This document shows, one piece after another, positions 7,072 through 16,620 of a stretch of 64,000 nucleotides of DNA. Position 1 is the stretch's first letter. Each line of letters starts with the position of its first letter. The translations under genes and the position numbers were made by a program. Source of the stretch: Sphingomonas liriopis (lineage in GTDB: Bacteria > Pseudomonadota > Alphaproteobacteria > Sphingomonadales > Sphingomonadaceae); assembly GCF_024211255.1 (NCBI RefSeq), contig NZ_JAMLDY010000014.1, positions 1 through 64,000 on the forward strand. The letters run 5' to 3'. The notes under the pieces were generated by a model, which saw nothing but the letters and a program-made list of their open reading frames with translations, searched no databases and was not told where the DNA came from.

Positions 7072-10000
7072 TCACTCTTCGTTCGGGTCCGCGCCGCCAA
7101 CAGCATCCACGAAAGTCGACCGGTCAGCAGGCAGCAGCCCATCGTCATTCCGAACGCCGTGACCTAGGATCACGGCGCTTCCGGCCGCCCCGCGCAGCAC
7201 CGATGCGCCGATCGCGCTCTCTGCTGGGTTTACCACGAGATCGTAGAATGCTCCCGCAGCTTTGCGCTCGGCGGCATCGGTATCTGGATTGTCGTTCACG
7301 AGCGGCGCCGCCAATCCCGTCACGCCTTGCGAGACGCGGCCCAGCACCGATCCTTGCAGGCTTTCGCCCAGGCCCCGCTGGTATTTCAGTCCGTTGAAGG
7401 CGTTGAACAGCGGCGAGGCGGCGCCGAACAGGCCGGTGCGATCCATCGTCTCGAGCGCATAATGCAGCGGCGTGTCCTGATCGGAATTCACGGGCGAGCC
7501 GAAGATTACGTGGCGCAAGCCCTGCACCAACGCCGTCGTCCCGGTCAGCACCACCAAGCCGGACGCCGCTGCGAGCTTTGCCGGGTCGCGCTCCTTCACC
7601 GCGCCCATCGTCTCGCGTCCGACGCGATCAAGGACGTTCTTCTTGAACGCGTAACTGTAGCTTTGCAGGGCCATAATAAACGACCCGATCGGATGCGACG
7701 CCCACGACGGCTTCACGGATCGCGTTGGCATCAGCACGGTCTGGTTCGCGAACCGCAGCAGCGCGGTCGCATATTCAGCGGCGTGGCCGGTATCGCCGAG
7801 CAGATCGGCGGGGGAGGGGGTGTTCGCGCGGATCGCGGCGGCGAACCCCTTCGGGTCCGAGATGCCGAGCTCACGCAGGTATCCCGCCGCGCGATTGCTG
7901 ACGCGGGCGTTCGTGCTCTCGATGTCGTGGGCGAGCACGTCGACGAACCGCTGCGCCGTTTTGACGGCAGCGGTACGCCCCGCGCGCGTCCACGCCTCGA
8001 GGCCGTTCTTGCGATAGAACTGGTCGAGGATCTTGCCCGTTGCCGCGTTTGCCGTCGGATCATCTGCGCGCGCGCGCAGAAGGTGCAACGCGTTCTCTGA
8101 TCCGATCGCACCAACCGCCTCGGCGTAGCGCGCAGCGTCGGACGGTGGCGCCCTGCGGATCAGGCGACCGACCTCCGTCATCGTCGTCACCATGTGCGGC
8201 ACACCGTAACGGGGGCCACCGCGCACGAACCCCATCGAGATTTCGGGGATCGATGCGATCATAGCACGGGCGAGCGTCGACAGCTGGTTCCACGCATGGA
8301 CGACCGACACCGCCGCTCCGACGCGCGGGGACCCCATGCGCGCTTTCCCCAAGCTGTTGGTCCGGAGGGCCTCGATCCGATCCATCAGGCCCGGCGATCG
8401 TTCCCCGTTCGCGCGAAGCTCGTCCTGGATCGCGGCCTTCATCACCGCCCACTGTGTCTGGTCGCCGTGCTGCTGCTTCCACGCCAGGCGCTCGGGGCTG
8501 TTCTCGCGCCCCTTGATCCCGAACCGCCGCGTCTCCTCCGCGCGCTTCACCGCGCCGGAGATATGGCTGGTCAGGGCCGACAGCGGGTTCGTGTCGTAGA
8601 AGTCGCGCAGGTGGGCGTCGGCCGCCTTCCCGAACTCGCGCGCCTTCGCGCTGCTCGCGCCTGGCGCCCCGGCACCGACGCCATCCTCGATCCCGAGATG
8701 CCCGTCGATGTTCCGCTGCAGGTACGCTTGCGCCGCCTTGGCGGGGTCGGGTGCGCCGATGTCGCGGTACGCACGCTCGGCCGCCTGCAGGAACTTGGTC
8801 GGGTCAGCGAACACGCGGTCCTGCCGCATCTGGCGCGGGAAATACCCGTCCTTCACCTCGCCGATCGCCTCGCCGGCATCGCGCCGATATTCCAACACGT
8901 CGTTGAGCAGGTCGCGGATTTTCGCTGCGGCGGCGCGCTCGGACGCTGCCGCCCGCACCGACGTGGTGGGCGTTGTCAGCAGGTCGCGAATGCGGCCCAT
9001 CGCGGGATCGTTGCCGCGGAACGGCTTCAACGCCTCATCCAGCTGCGACATGAACCGGCCGGTGTTGCCGGTGACCGCCTCGCCGAACGTCCGCGTCGTG
9101 GTCTTATCTGTGACGCCTGCCTCGGCGTGGAACAGGTCCGCCATCTTCGCGAGCGTCGGCGAATTGAACCGGTCGGAGATCGATCGGATGGCGCTGTCGG
9201 TGCTGTAGGCGGTGACTTCGCCGAACGCACGCAGCCGGTCCGCCGTGCCGGTCATCACCGCCTTCGGATTTTTCATCCCGCGCGCGATCGCAGCGATTGC
9301 CGCCTGGGCGTCGCCCTTGAGGAACTCGGGGTCGAACAGCAGCTTGCCGGCCGCGCGGAACGGGGCGAGCAGCATGTCGGCAGTGATGAAGCCGGCGTCT
9401 CCGCCCGCGCCGTCCCATTTGCCCTCACGGATCAGCCGTGCCCGCTCGGCCGGCGTCATCTTTGCGCGGTCAACCTTCGGAGCTCCGGGCGCTGGGTCCG
9501 AAGGTGGGAAGGTCAGCAGGTCCTGCTGCCGCCCTGCGTTATCGTCGAACAGGCCGCCGTCGCTGCCCGGCGGCTTCTGCCCTACGTTGCTGCGCTGTCG
9601 TCCTTCGCCGGCGCGCTCGAGGGCGCGGCGCTGGTCGCCGGGTCGCTGCCCGAAGGCGTCGGATTGCTCTCCGGGAAGTCGATCGAACTCGGCTTCCCGT
9701 CCTTGTGGGCGCGCTCCACCACCGGCAGGGACCGGCGTATCCGCTCCTTGGTCTCCTCCGATACGCGCGGGTCGTTCAGCGCCGCCTGCGACTGCTCGAT
9801 CAGCTTCTGCCGGTACTGGTTCAAAGCCCGATCCCCCCGCCTGCTCCGGCGCATCATAGAACGTGTCGGCGGTATCGCTCGCCGAATGGTTCGACGCAAT
9901 GGCGAGCTCGTGCTCGTGGTAAGCGGTGAACGCGTCGTCCGCCGTCCGGCCCTCGGCCATGAACCTGCGCATGCCCTCGAGCTCGTGGTCGCCGATCGTC

Positions 10001-12459
10001 GTGCTGTGCTGCGCCGCCACGTCTTGGAGCTCGTCGTGCGTCTGCTCGAGCCACAGGTCGTTCTCGCGTTCGGCGCGCGCGGCCTCGATCGCGGGCATAT
10101 CCTCCGGGCGGTACTGGCGATCGACCACGGACCGGTCGAGCATGTCGAGCACCTCGGACGTTGTCGGACGCTCCGGGAAATAGCCCGCCTCGTGCAGGAG
10201 CTCGCCCGCGTCATCGATCGACATCCCAGCCTTGCGGAACAGGTGACCGCCACCCGGCGCGAACTGCGGGATGTCACGACTGCCGCCGCCCTGCCCGCGC
10301 GACCGGGTGCGCAGCGCGTGGCCCTCGTCGTCGCGCAGGCCGCCGCGCTTGGCGAGGAAGGTTAGGGCGTCTTCGGGCGCTCGGGCGCGGGCAGCAGCAG
10401 TTCTTCCGGCGGGATCGGCCGGTGCTGCAGCTTCCCGTCCTCGAACGTCGTCAGGCAGGCCCCGCCCGGCTGCAGGCTCTTGAGCAACTGAGAGAAGCGC
10501 AGGTTGTCCGCCAGCATCTCGTCCAACGACGGAAGTAGTTTCCCGTACTCCTCCTCCGCCCAATCCAACGCGCTCATCGGCTGTGACAGTTCGGGCAGCG
10601 GAAGGAAATGGATCGGCGGCATCGACGCGATCCTGCACCTGCACGGGATCGCGCGCAACCGGCGGCTGCATCTCGTCGATCGCGCGGGCGACGGTGCCAT
10701 CAGTGGGCACCTGTGAGGGCACCTCCGCGGTAGCGCGGGCGCTACTCGGAACCTCGGGGCTGATACTTGGACCCTCGGGCGCGCTGACCGGCGCTGCCCC
10801 GCCCAGCGCCTTCATGTTCTTCGCGACATACGCCTGCGTTTCGGCCGGCATGTGCTCGAGCCATGCGTCGCCATGCTGCGCGATCTGGCGTTCGACCCTC
10901 CCGACGCCACCGTTGTACGCGGCCCAGCCCTTTGCGGGATCCCCGCCGAAATGGTCGGTGTAGGCGGCGAGGAGGTCGCGGCCGACACGCGCGTCGTCGT
11001 CGAGGGAGCCGTTCGAGGGGCGGACGCCATAGCCGGGATCGCGGGCGGTCGCCGGCATCACCTGCATTTCACCACGCGCGCCCTTGGGGCTGGTCAGGAC
11101 CGAACCATCGGCGGCGAACCGGCGGCCACCGCTTTCCGTGCTGCGCGTGATGTCGACCATGCGCGACCGGGAGCCGATCCCAGCAGCAGGAGGGACAACG
11201 CCGGGCGTGTCGAGCATCAACGGGCGCGACGGTACCGCCGGCAGGTCGAGGTCGTTGGCGATGTCGGGGCGTGCGCCCAGGCGCGACCACACGTCAGCGG
11301 GGCCACGGGGCGGCGCGGTGCGGGTGAGCAGGTCCGCGCGAACAGACGGGTCACCCGACAGCACGGCGCGGATGCGCTCGATCGCGCTGCCGATGTTCGC
11401 CATCTCGGCCGGGTCTGCCTGGGGCGTGATGACGTCGGGCGTCTCGATCGGGTTCGCCCGGCCACCGGGCGCAGGACGGTTGCTGTTCGCGGGCTGCGCG
11501 AAGTCGCCGCGCAGGTCCTCGATCTGAGGGGGCGGCGCGGGCAGGCGCGGGTCCGGTCCTGCGATGCGCGGTGGTGGCGCGGGGAGGGCGCGCGAGGGCT
11601 CCATCCCGATCCCCGGTTGATCGATGATAATCGGCTCGGGCTCGCTGCCCCAGAACGCCGGGCGCTGTCCCATGGTCGACGGGAGGCCGCCGGGCTGCGG
11701 CGGCAGGATTTCGCCGTCGAGGGCACCGTCGACGAGCTCCTCGGGCGGCATGCCCGGAGCGCGCGGGCGGCCAAGCCGCGCAGCGGCAACGCCACCTGCG
11801 AGCCCGCCGGCCAGCGCCGCGACCGTCTGCCCGACCTCGCCATAGCCCGCCTCGCGCGCCGCGCCCTGCGACAGGCCGCCCGATGCGCCCGCCACCGTGT
11901 TGACCACCGGAGCCTCGGCCAGAAACCGCATGAACGAGCCCGCGATGCCCGGCGCCTTCGTCGCGAGAATGCCCGCCTCCGCGCCGCCGGCGGTGAACAG
12001 CCCGCCCGCGCCGGCGACTGCCGTGTCCTTGACCAAGCGCTCGGTTCGGTTCTGCGGCTGCGGCAAGCCCAGCTGCTCGCTCCATCCTTCCCCGACCCGC
12101 GTCGAGAATGGATCGCCGGGCAGCACCGCGTTCGCCACCGTGTTCACCGGGTTGGCGAAGAACCCCAGCGCCGCGCCCGCGCCGTCGACGACGTGGCCGA
12201 CGCCCATCTTCAACTGGCGCCCGACCTCCTGCGTCGATGGCAGGCGATCCCACAGCGAGGGCGATGGTGCTGGGGTGGAAATCGCGCCGGCTTGGTCGAA
12301 CCGGTCGAAATAATTCGAACCCATCGCCGGCGTCGGCGCGGGCTTCGGTGCTGCGCGATCGAGCTCCGCGCGGGTGCGCGGCTGATCCATCCCGCCCTGC
12401 GGCGTGGTCAGGTCAGCATCCGGCGCAATGTCGAACCGGTCGAAGAAATTGGAGGCCAT
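7072..12459 (-). CDS. Giant ejection protein with lytic transglycosylase domain
   Basis: The continuous frame encodes 1795 residues. Near the N-terminus the motif NFFDRFD is repeated as NYFDRFD. A lytic transglycosylase domain lies around residues 437-540, with the catalytic Glu in STESGG (near 442), GEMQVMPATA and WAAYNGGVG. The C-terminal part resembles the large phage structural/polyvalent proteins (FANQTVLMPTRS, SHPIGSFIMALQSYSYAFKK). By analogy with T7 gp16 it would be injected and open a path through peptidoglycan. In two stretches (about 10620-10375 and 9838-9585) codon use shows that the true frame is +1, so the gene may carry compensating frameshifts. Confidence 0.75.
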   Translation of the reverse strand: MASNFFDRFDIAPDADLTTPQGGMDQPRTRAELDRAAPKPAPTPAMGSNYFDRFDQAGAISTPAPSPSLWDRLPSTQEVGRQLKMGVGHVVDGAGAALGFFANPVNTVANAVLPGDPFSTRVGEGWSEQLGLPQPQNRTERLVKDTAVAGAGGLFTAGGAEAGILATKAPGIAGSFMRFLAEAPVVNTVAGASGGLSQGAAREAGYGEVGQTVAALAGGLAGGVAAARLGRPRAPGMPPEELVDGALDGEILPPQPGGLPSTMGQRPAFWGSEPEPIIIDQPGIGMEPSRALPAPPPRIAGPDPRLPAPPPQIEDLRGDFAQPANSNRPAPGGRANPIETPDVITPQADPAEMANIGSAIERIRAVLSGDPSVRADLLTRTAPPRGPADVWSRLGARPDIANDLDLPAVPSRPLMLDTPGVVPPAAGIGSRSRMVDITRSTESGGRRFAADGSVLTSPKGARGEMQVMPATARDPGYGVRPSNGSLDDDARVGRDLLAAYTDHFGGDPAKGWAAYNGGVGRVERQIAQHGDAWLEHMPAETQAYVAKNMKALGGAAPVSAPEGPSISPEVPSSARATAEVPSQVPTDGTVARAIDEMQPPVARDPVQVQDRVDAADPFPSAARTVTADERVGLGGGGVRETTSVVGRDAGGQPALLSVAQEPAAGRGLPDDVRGREAAAPADPAGRTAAARARAPEDALTFLAKRGGLRDDEGHALRTRSRGQGGGSRDIPQFAPGGGHLFRKAGMSIDDAGELLHEAGYFPERPTTSEVLDMLDRSVVDRQYRPEDMPAIEAARAERENDLWLEQTHDELQDVAAQHSTTIGDHELEGMRRFMAEGRTADDAFTAYHEHELAIASNHSASDTADTFYDAPEQAGGSGFEPVPAEADRAVAGGAERPARIGGDQGADTPVPAGGGARPQGREAEFDRLPGEQSDAFGQRPGDQRRALERAGEGRQRSNVGQKPPGSDGGLFDDNAGRQQDLLTFPPSDPAPGAPKVDRAKMTPAERARLIREGKWDGAGGDAGFITADMLLAPFRAAGKLLFDPEFLKGDAQAAIAAIARGMKNPKAVMTGTADRLRAFGEVTAYSTDSAIRSISDRFNSPTLAKMADLFHAEAGVTDKTTTRTFGEAVTGNTGRFMSQLDEALKPFRGNDPAMGRIRDLLTTPTTSVRAAASERAAAAKIRDLLNDVLEYRRDAGEAIGEVKDGYFPRQMRQDRVFADPTKFLQAAERAYRDIGAPDPAKAAQAYLQRNIDGHLGIEDGVGAGAPGASSAKAREFGKAADAHLRDFYDTNPLSALTSHISGAVKRAEETRRFGIKGRENSPERLAWKQQHGDQTQWAVMKAAIQDELRANGERSPGLMDRIEALRTNSLGKARMGSPRVGAAVSVVHAWNQLSTLARAMIASIPEISMGFVRGGPRYGVPHMVTTMTEVGRLIRRAPPSDAARYAEAVGAIGSENALHLLRARADDPTANAATGKILDQFYRKNGLEAWTRAGRTAAVKTAQRFVDVLAHDIESTNARVSNRAAGYLRELGISDPKGFAAAIRANTPSPADLLGDTGHAAEYATALLRFANQTVLMPTRSVKPSWASHPIGSFIMALQSYSYAFKKNVLDRVGRETMGAVKERDPAKLAAASGLVVLTGTTALVQGLRHVIFGSPVNSDQDTPLHYALETMDRTGLFGAASPLFNAFNGLKYQRGLGESLQGSVLGRVSQGVTGLAAPLVNDNPDTDAAERKAAGAFYDLVVNPAESAIGASVLRGAAGSAVILGHGVRNDDGLLPADRSTFVDAVGGADPNEE

Positions 12460-13388
12460 CAGCGGCCCCCGAGATACTGCGCGGCGGAGCCGGCCCCATA
12501 TTTCGCCTCGAACTGCCCGCGCAGGTTCGGGTTCGCCTTGAGGGCCGCGACGGCACTCGCCGGCGCCGCGGCGGCAGATGGCGCGACGACCATGGGGACG
12601 TGCGTGGTCGTCTCCGTCGCGGGCGTCGCGGCACCGAACCACGGATTACGGGCGGGCGTCTTGGTCTTCGTCTCCGTGTAAGGGATCGCCGAGGCCTTTG
12701 AGCCGATGCCGGCCGCTGCCGTCCGCGCTGCGTCCGCCATATACCCGACGTTGGTCCCGTAGATATTGGCCCCGTACGACCGCTGGCTGTTCGTATCGTC
12801 CTGGACGATCCGGCGGCCTGCGATGTCATAGTCGAGGTTCTGCCCGCGCTGCGTCGTCGCCGCCTGTGTGTCGATCCCGTGCAACTGGATACGCTGGCCG
12901 TTTGCGTCGATCATCTCGCCGGCGCGGTTGTGGCGGCCCGTTTCGTCGATCGCGGTCGCTTGGTTCGCGACACCCGCCCAGCCCAGATCGTTCGCCTGCT
13001 GCTGCCGAAGGCGCGCGAGGTCTGCCTCGCCGGTCGCAAGGTCGTTGTTGAACGCCTGCTGCTGCGCGCGGGCGTCGATCGCCTTCTGGTCGTCCATGTA
13101 ACCGGAGCCGGCGGCAATCGCCCCTCCCAGCCCGCCCCCGTTGAAAGCGGCTCCTGCTGCACGGAGAAGAGCGCCGGACATACCTGGCTGTTGCAACACT
13201 CCGCCGATACGATCCCAAACGTTGGGATTGCGCGAGTTGGCGATGCCGGTGGCAAGGCCGGTGCGCTGCGCATCCATCTCTGCAGGAGAAGTGATCGCCG
13301 ACTGCGCAAGCGCCTCATTGGGATTGTAGATCGGTGGCGTCGAGAAGGTGGAGGGCGGCGCGAAGCGGCTTTGACGAGAGGCGATCAT
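12459..13388 (-). CDS. Internal virion/ejection protein, 309 aa
   Basis: The gene lies directly upstream of the giant ejection protein with a one-base stop-start overlap (TGATG at 12459). The product is Ala-, Gln- and Gly-rich and helical, with long stretches such as QQQAFNNDLATGEADLARLR. It ends in a disordered, Pro/Ala-rich region. Composition and position match the internal core proteins of podoviruses. No enzymatic motif is visible. Confidence 0.65.
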   Translation of the reverse strand: MIASRQSRFAPPSTFSTPPIYNPNEALAQSAITSPAEMDAQRTGLATGIANSRNPNVWDRIGGVLQQPGMSGALLRAAGAAFNGGGLGGAIAAGSGYMDDQKAIDARAQQQAFNNDLATGEADLARLRQQQANDLGWAGVANQATAIDETGRHNRAGEMIDANGQRIQLHGIDTQAATTQRGQNLDYDIAGRRIVQDDTNSQRSYGANIYGTNVGYMADAARTAAAGIGSKASAIPYTETKTKTPARNPWFGAATPATETTTHVPMVVAPSAAAAPASAVAALKANPNLRGQFEAKYGAGSAAQYLGGR

Positions 13389-13981
13389 GCGAAGGGCTTC
13401 CAGCCGAGGCCGCCAGCGACTGATGCGCCGCCGAGGGCGGTTCCAAGGAGCGTATCGAGGAACGAGCCCGATTGCTTCTGGGTGGATGTGCCGGTGGACG
13501 TACCGGTGGTGCTGACGTTGCGCGGGGTGCCCTGCAGGATTTGCGTCAGCGTGCCATAGCCCGACAGCTTCGCCGCGCGATCCGCCTCGAACGCTGCACG
13601 CGCGGCGTCATAGCCTGAAGCGTTGGCGCCCGCTTCGTAATCGAGCAGCCGGTCGGCCTGGTCGTTCCGTACCTGTCCCTCGACCACGGCGTGGCGAGTG
13701 CCGCCGAACGCCTTCGCCGCCTGGACGCGATCGTTCATATCGCCGAGCTCGACCTGGTTGTCCTTGACCATGCCGGCCTTCGTGCGGTCGATCACCTGCT
13801 GCTGCCATGGATTGGCGTAGGCGGCGGCTTTCTCCGGCGTCCACACCGCGTCCGGCCCGTTCACATAGGCCGCGGCCTGTCCGTAATTCTGCTGACCCGC
13901 AGTCGTCATCCACTCCGGCAACGTGGTGGTCGTTGCCGTGTTCTGGTTGCTGCTCGTGGTGGTCTTCTTGCCGCCGCTCAC
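13385..13981 (-). CDS. Virion-associated protein, 198 aa
   Basis: The GTG start at 13981 follows a GGGGGAA ribosome site, and the stop overlaps the next gene as ATGA. The product opens with a Thr/Asn-rich stretch (KKTTTSSNQNTATTTTLPEW). It continues as an alanine-rich helix with KAAAYANPWQQQVIDRTKAG and ends in a Gly-rich tail (LGTALGGASVAGGLG). It is probably part of the ejection apparatus; the family is not recognised. Confidence 0.6.
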   Translation of the reverse strand: MSGGKKTTTSSNQNTATTTTLPEWMTTAGQQNYGQAAAYVNGPDAVWTPEKAAAYANPWQQQVIDRTKAGMVKDNQVELGDMNDRVQAAKAFGGTRHAVVEGQVRNDQADRLLDYEAGANASGYDAARAAFEADRAAKLSGYGTLTQILQGTPRNVSTTGTSTGTSTQKQSGSFLDTLLGTALGGASVAGGLGWKPFA

Positions 13982-13983
13982 CG

Positions 13984-14391
13984 CTATTCCCCCGCTTCGA
14001 ACGAATATTCGTACCGAACCGCCACCCCAGGCAGGGCGCGCATCCATCCACGGCGGGGGCTCGTGAAGGTCACCCGATCGCAGCCGGCATCGCGGGCGAT
14101 CGAACGAACCTGATCCATATACTCCAAGGCGCGGGCATCCGTCACCTCAGAAGCGATCCAGACGACAAGCGATCGGCCCCACGGCTGTTCGTCGATCTGG
14201 GTGACGATGAAGCAGCCGAGGTCCGGCGTGGCCCAGAGCGTTGCCTGTCCCATCGTCGTCAGATGGAACACGTCCTCCGGCATCCACGGTTCGCCGGTGC
14301 GCTCAACCAGCGCGGCGAGACGCGGCCGGAGCTCGGGCCAGGCGGCGCGGCGCTGATCGTAATCGAGCGGGAAAAGCGCATCGACGCTCAT
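13984..14391 (-). CDS. GNAT-like virion protein, 135 aa
   Basis: The product begins MSVDALFPLDYDQRRAAWPE. It has the pattern of phage proteins distantly related to acetyltransferases (the T7 gp13-like group): EDVFHLTTMGQATLWATPDL, then a strand-helix with RSLVVWIASE, and the end CDRVTFTSPRRGWMRALPGV. The acetyl-CoA loop is not clear, so it may be structural. It sits in the tail/ejection cluster and overlaps the next gene upstream by four bases. Confidence 0.6.
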   Translation of the reverse strand: MSVDALFPLDYDQRRAAWPELRPRLAALVERTGEPWMPEDVFHLTTMGQATLWATPDLGCFIVTQIDEQPWGRSLVVWIASEVTDARALEYMDQVRSIARDAGCDRVTFTSPRRGWMRALPGVAVRYEYSFEAGE

Positions 14392-14627
14392 AGCGGGTTC
14401 GACCCCATGTTCGTGGCGGTCAGGACGCCGGCATCCGACACGGTGATCCCGAAATAGGTCCCGTTCGGCGAGCGGAGGAACAAGCGACGCGGGTCCTCGA
14501 TCACGACATCCTCGCGCTTGGCTCGGCTGCGCGCGCGGTCGCCTTCGTCCAAGCGCTGGCGCAGGCGGTTGTTCGAGTCCTGCGCCTCGTTCTGAACACC
14601 GAAGCTCGATCCCTGCAGCCGGCTCAT
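14388..14627 (-). CDS. Hypothetical virion-cluster protein, 79 aa
   Basis: Start and stop both overlap the neighbours as ATGA, so the gene is embedded in the late operon. The N-terminal half is charged and helical (QDSNNRLRQRLDEGDRARSR). The C-terminal half looks like a small beta domain (RLFLRSPNGTYFGITVSDAG). Function unknown. Confidence 0.6.
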   Translation of the reverse strand: MSRLQGSSFGVQNEAQDSNNRLRQRLDEGDRARSRAKREDVVIEDPRRLFLRSPNGTYFGITVSDAGVLTATNMGSNPL

Positions 14628-16132
14628 CTCAGCGATCCCCCCTGCATGGAAATTAGAGGCAGGCCGAGCTCCCACCGGCCGCCGGCGCCACCGATCCTCA
14701 GCTGCAACTCGCGGGTGGAGATGTTGAGCGGGACGATCTCGTCGCCGATCGCGAACATCGTCGGCCCGACGGTATAGGCCGCGCCGCCGGGTGCGTCCCG
14801 GCAGATGAACGATACGCTGCAGGGGGCGCTGCCCTCCTGCATGTCGGGCCAGAACTGATCCACGTCGGCGAACTGCTGGCCCACGCCGATCGTGATGGGG
14901 TGCGACAGGACGAACGACGGCATCGCCGTTCCATTCGCCGTGTCGCCCACCTCATGCGCCCATAGCGCGCCGGCGGCATCGACGGCGATCGGGGTGTCGA
15001 AAATCCCGCGATCGGCCCAGCACAGACGGGCGATACTGGCCTTCGACCAGATGCCGAGCTTGAAGTTGAACACGACAGCCCGGTCGACTTCCTCCGACGC
15101 CGCCGAGCAATACCAGAACCACACCTCGTCGAACCCGCCATTGAGCCGCGTGTGAAAGCGGGCGGACTGCTGCAGGTTGATGTCGTTGAAGACGTAATCG
15201 TGCAGATCGCAGTCGAGGACGCGGACGTATCCCTCGTAGATGAAGAAGTTGTCGCGACCGATCCAATAGGCACTCTCGCCGGTCTGATCGGTGACGACGA
15301 CCACCGCCTGCGGCCCCGCGGCCCCCGCCTTCGTCGCGATCTTTTCGCGATCGTAGACCAGCGCGTTGTTCAGTGGCGCGAACTCGAACACCTCGCTTTG
15401 CGTCCAGCCGAGGATCGCTCCCCTGCAACGGTGGCCGCACTGGAACGGTGAGCTCGCCTGCACGTCATAGCTGCCCGCGCGGTTGGTCGCGAGCGGGTCC
15501 CACACCGAGCGGTTCTCACGATCGGACCATGCAACACGACCCGGAACCCCGTCGGCGCCGAACGCAATGACGTGACGCTCGTCCGAGACGCAGATCGCGC
15601 TCGCGCGAGGCGCGCCGGTGACCGGGCGTAGAACGGTGTCCTCGCCGACGGTGAATTCGTAGATGATGCCGTCGGACGAGAAGCAGCCGATCAGCGTCTC
15701 GCCGAACAGGTCGAACGTCCAGTTGCTCGCGTCGATCAGGTTGCCGCCGTCCGTGCGAGGCGTGCCGTACGCTTCCGCGCCATATCGGCCGGCGCCCCAT
15801 CCATCGCCGATCACGCTTCCGCCTAGCCCAGGCTGGAAGCCAGTCGGCGTGATCGCCGTGATGCCGTCCCCATCGTACAGGAACGCGCCCGCGCTCGTGC
15901 CGATCGCCGCGTATCGCCCCGTCTGGCTGGGCCGGAACGTTATGATCCCGCGCGCCGCGCCCGTGATCTGGTCGCCGGTGGTCGTCAGCCTCTGCCAGCC
16001 CCCGATCTGCGCCGGAACGCCGTCGCGGAACCGCACAAGGTCACCATCGACCCACCGCTGCTTCGATGCGCGGCGCGATCGGTTCGAGAATATTCCCGCT
16101 TGGAACGCGAGCTCGCTCTGATCGAACGCCAT
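14624..16132 (-). CDS. Tail hub/DNA stabilisation protein
   Basis: This 502-residue protein begins MAFDQSELAFQAGIFSNRSR. It has a repeating beta-rich architecture with short Trp/Gly motifs (GGWQRLT, YAAIGTSAGAFLYDG, RVAWSDRENRSVWDP, SAYWIGRDNFFIYEG). The layout and the position between adaptor and ejection genes match the podovirus tail hub or nozzle proteins (P22 gp10-like, T7 gp12-like). It should form the tail tube below the portal-adaptor complex. The start at 16132 overlaps the previous stop (TGATG). Confidence 0.68.
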   Translation of the reverse strand: MAFDQSELAFQAGIFSNRSRRASKQRWVDGDLVRFRDGVPAQIGGWQRLTTTGDQITGAARGIITFRPSQTGRYAAIGTSAGAFLYDGDGITAITPTGFQPGLGGSVIGDGWGAGRYGAEAYGTPRTDGGNLIDASNWTFDLFGETLIGCFSSDGIIYEFTVGEDTVLRPVTGAPRASAICVSDERHVIAFGADGVPGRVAWSDRENRSVWDPLATNRAGSYDVQASSPFQCGHRCRGAILGWTQSEVFEFAPLNNALVYDREKIATKAGAAGPQAVVVVTDQTGESAYWIGRDNFFIYEGYVRVLDCDLHDYVFNDINLQQSARFHTRLNGGFDEVWFWYCSAASEEVDRAVVFNFKLGIWSKASIARLCWADRGIFDTPIAVDAAGALWAHEVGDTANGTAMPSFVLSHPITIGVGQQFADVDQFWPDMQEGSAPCSVSFICRDAPGGAAYTVGPTMFAIGDEIVPLNISTRELQLRIGGAGGRWELGLPLISMQGGSLR

Positions 16133-16620
16133 CAGAAGCTCGCTGAACCCGAGGCGGTGAAAATGTGGCTCATCGTGCAGGTGGCGCGATAGACCACGCC
16201 ATCGACCGTCATGTCGCAATAGAAAGTGGCGTATCCATCCTCACCCGAGCCGGGCGAATACACACGCAGCTGTGCGGTCGAGGTGGTGCCTCCCGACACG
16301 ACGTTTCCGTTGCCGTCGAGCAGACCCCATGCGTAGACTGACGGTGTGGCGCCGCTCGAATAGGCGGTGAAATAGGCGGTGCGCGATGACGTCTTTCCAT
16401 AGGTGTCGCTGCTACCCGGCGAGATGTATGTCGGGTTCGATCCACCGCCACCGCCACCGCCACCGCCGCCGCCCGCGGCCGTGAAGACTTCGCGCAGGAC
16501 GTTATCGGTCCCCCGAACACGGATGAAGTCGATCGTCCGCAGGACGCCATCGGCTCCGCGTACCTTCACGACGTCGATGGTCCGGACCGTGCCGGTCGCA
16601 TCGCGCGCCTTGGTGGTCAC
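16132..16620 (-). CDS. Virion protein with tandem repeat and poly-Gly linker
   Basis: The 162 residues fall into three parts. First come three imperfect copies of a 14-residue unit (GTVRTIDVVKVRG, GVLRTIDFIRVRG, NVLREVF). Then an uninterrupted run of 11 glycines. Then an Ig-like beta domain (SRTAYFTAYSSGATPSVYAW). A flexible hinge joining a virion-anchoring part to an exposed beta domain suggests a head or tail decoration. Overlaps on both sides tie it to the late operon. Confidence 0.62.
   Translation of the reverse strand: MTTKARDATGTVRTIDVVKVRGADGVLRTIDFIRVRGTDNVLREVFTAAGGGGGGGGGGGSNPTYISPGSSDTYGKTSSRTAYFTAYSSGATPSVYAWGLLDGNGNVVSGGTTSTAQLRVYSPGSGEDGYATFYCDMTVDGVVYRATCTMSHIFTASGSASF

Noticed and set aside
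8194..10365. 723-codon antisense frame over the ejection protein gene
   Set aside because: Composition is typical of antisense shadow in high-GC DNA, and there is no ribosome site or domain.
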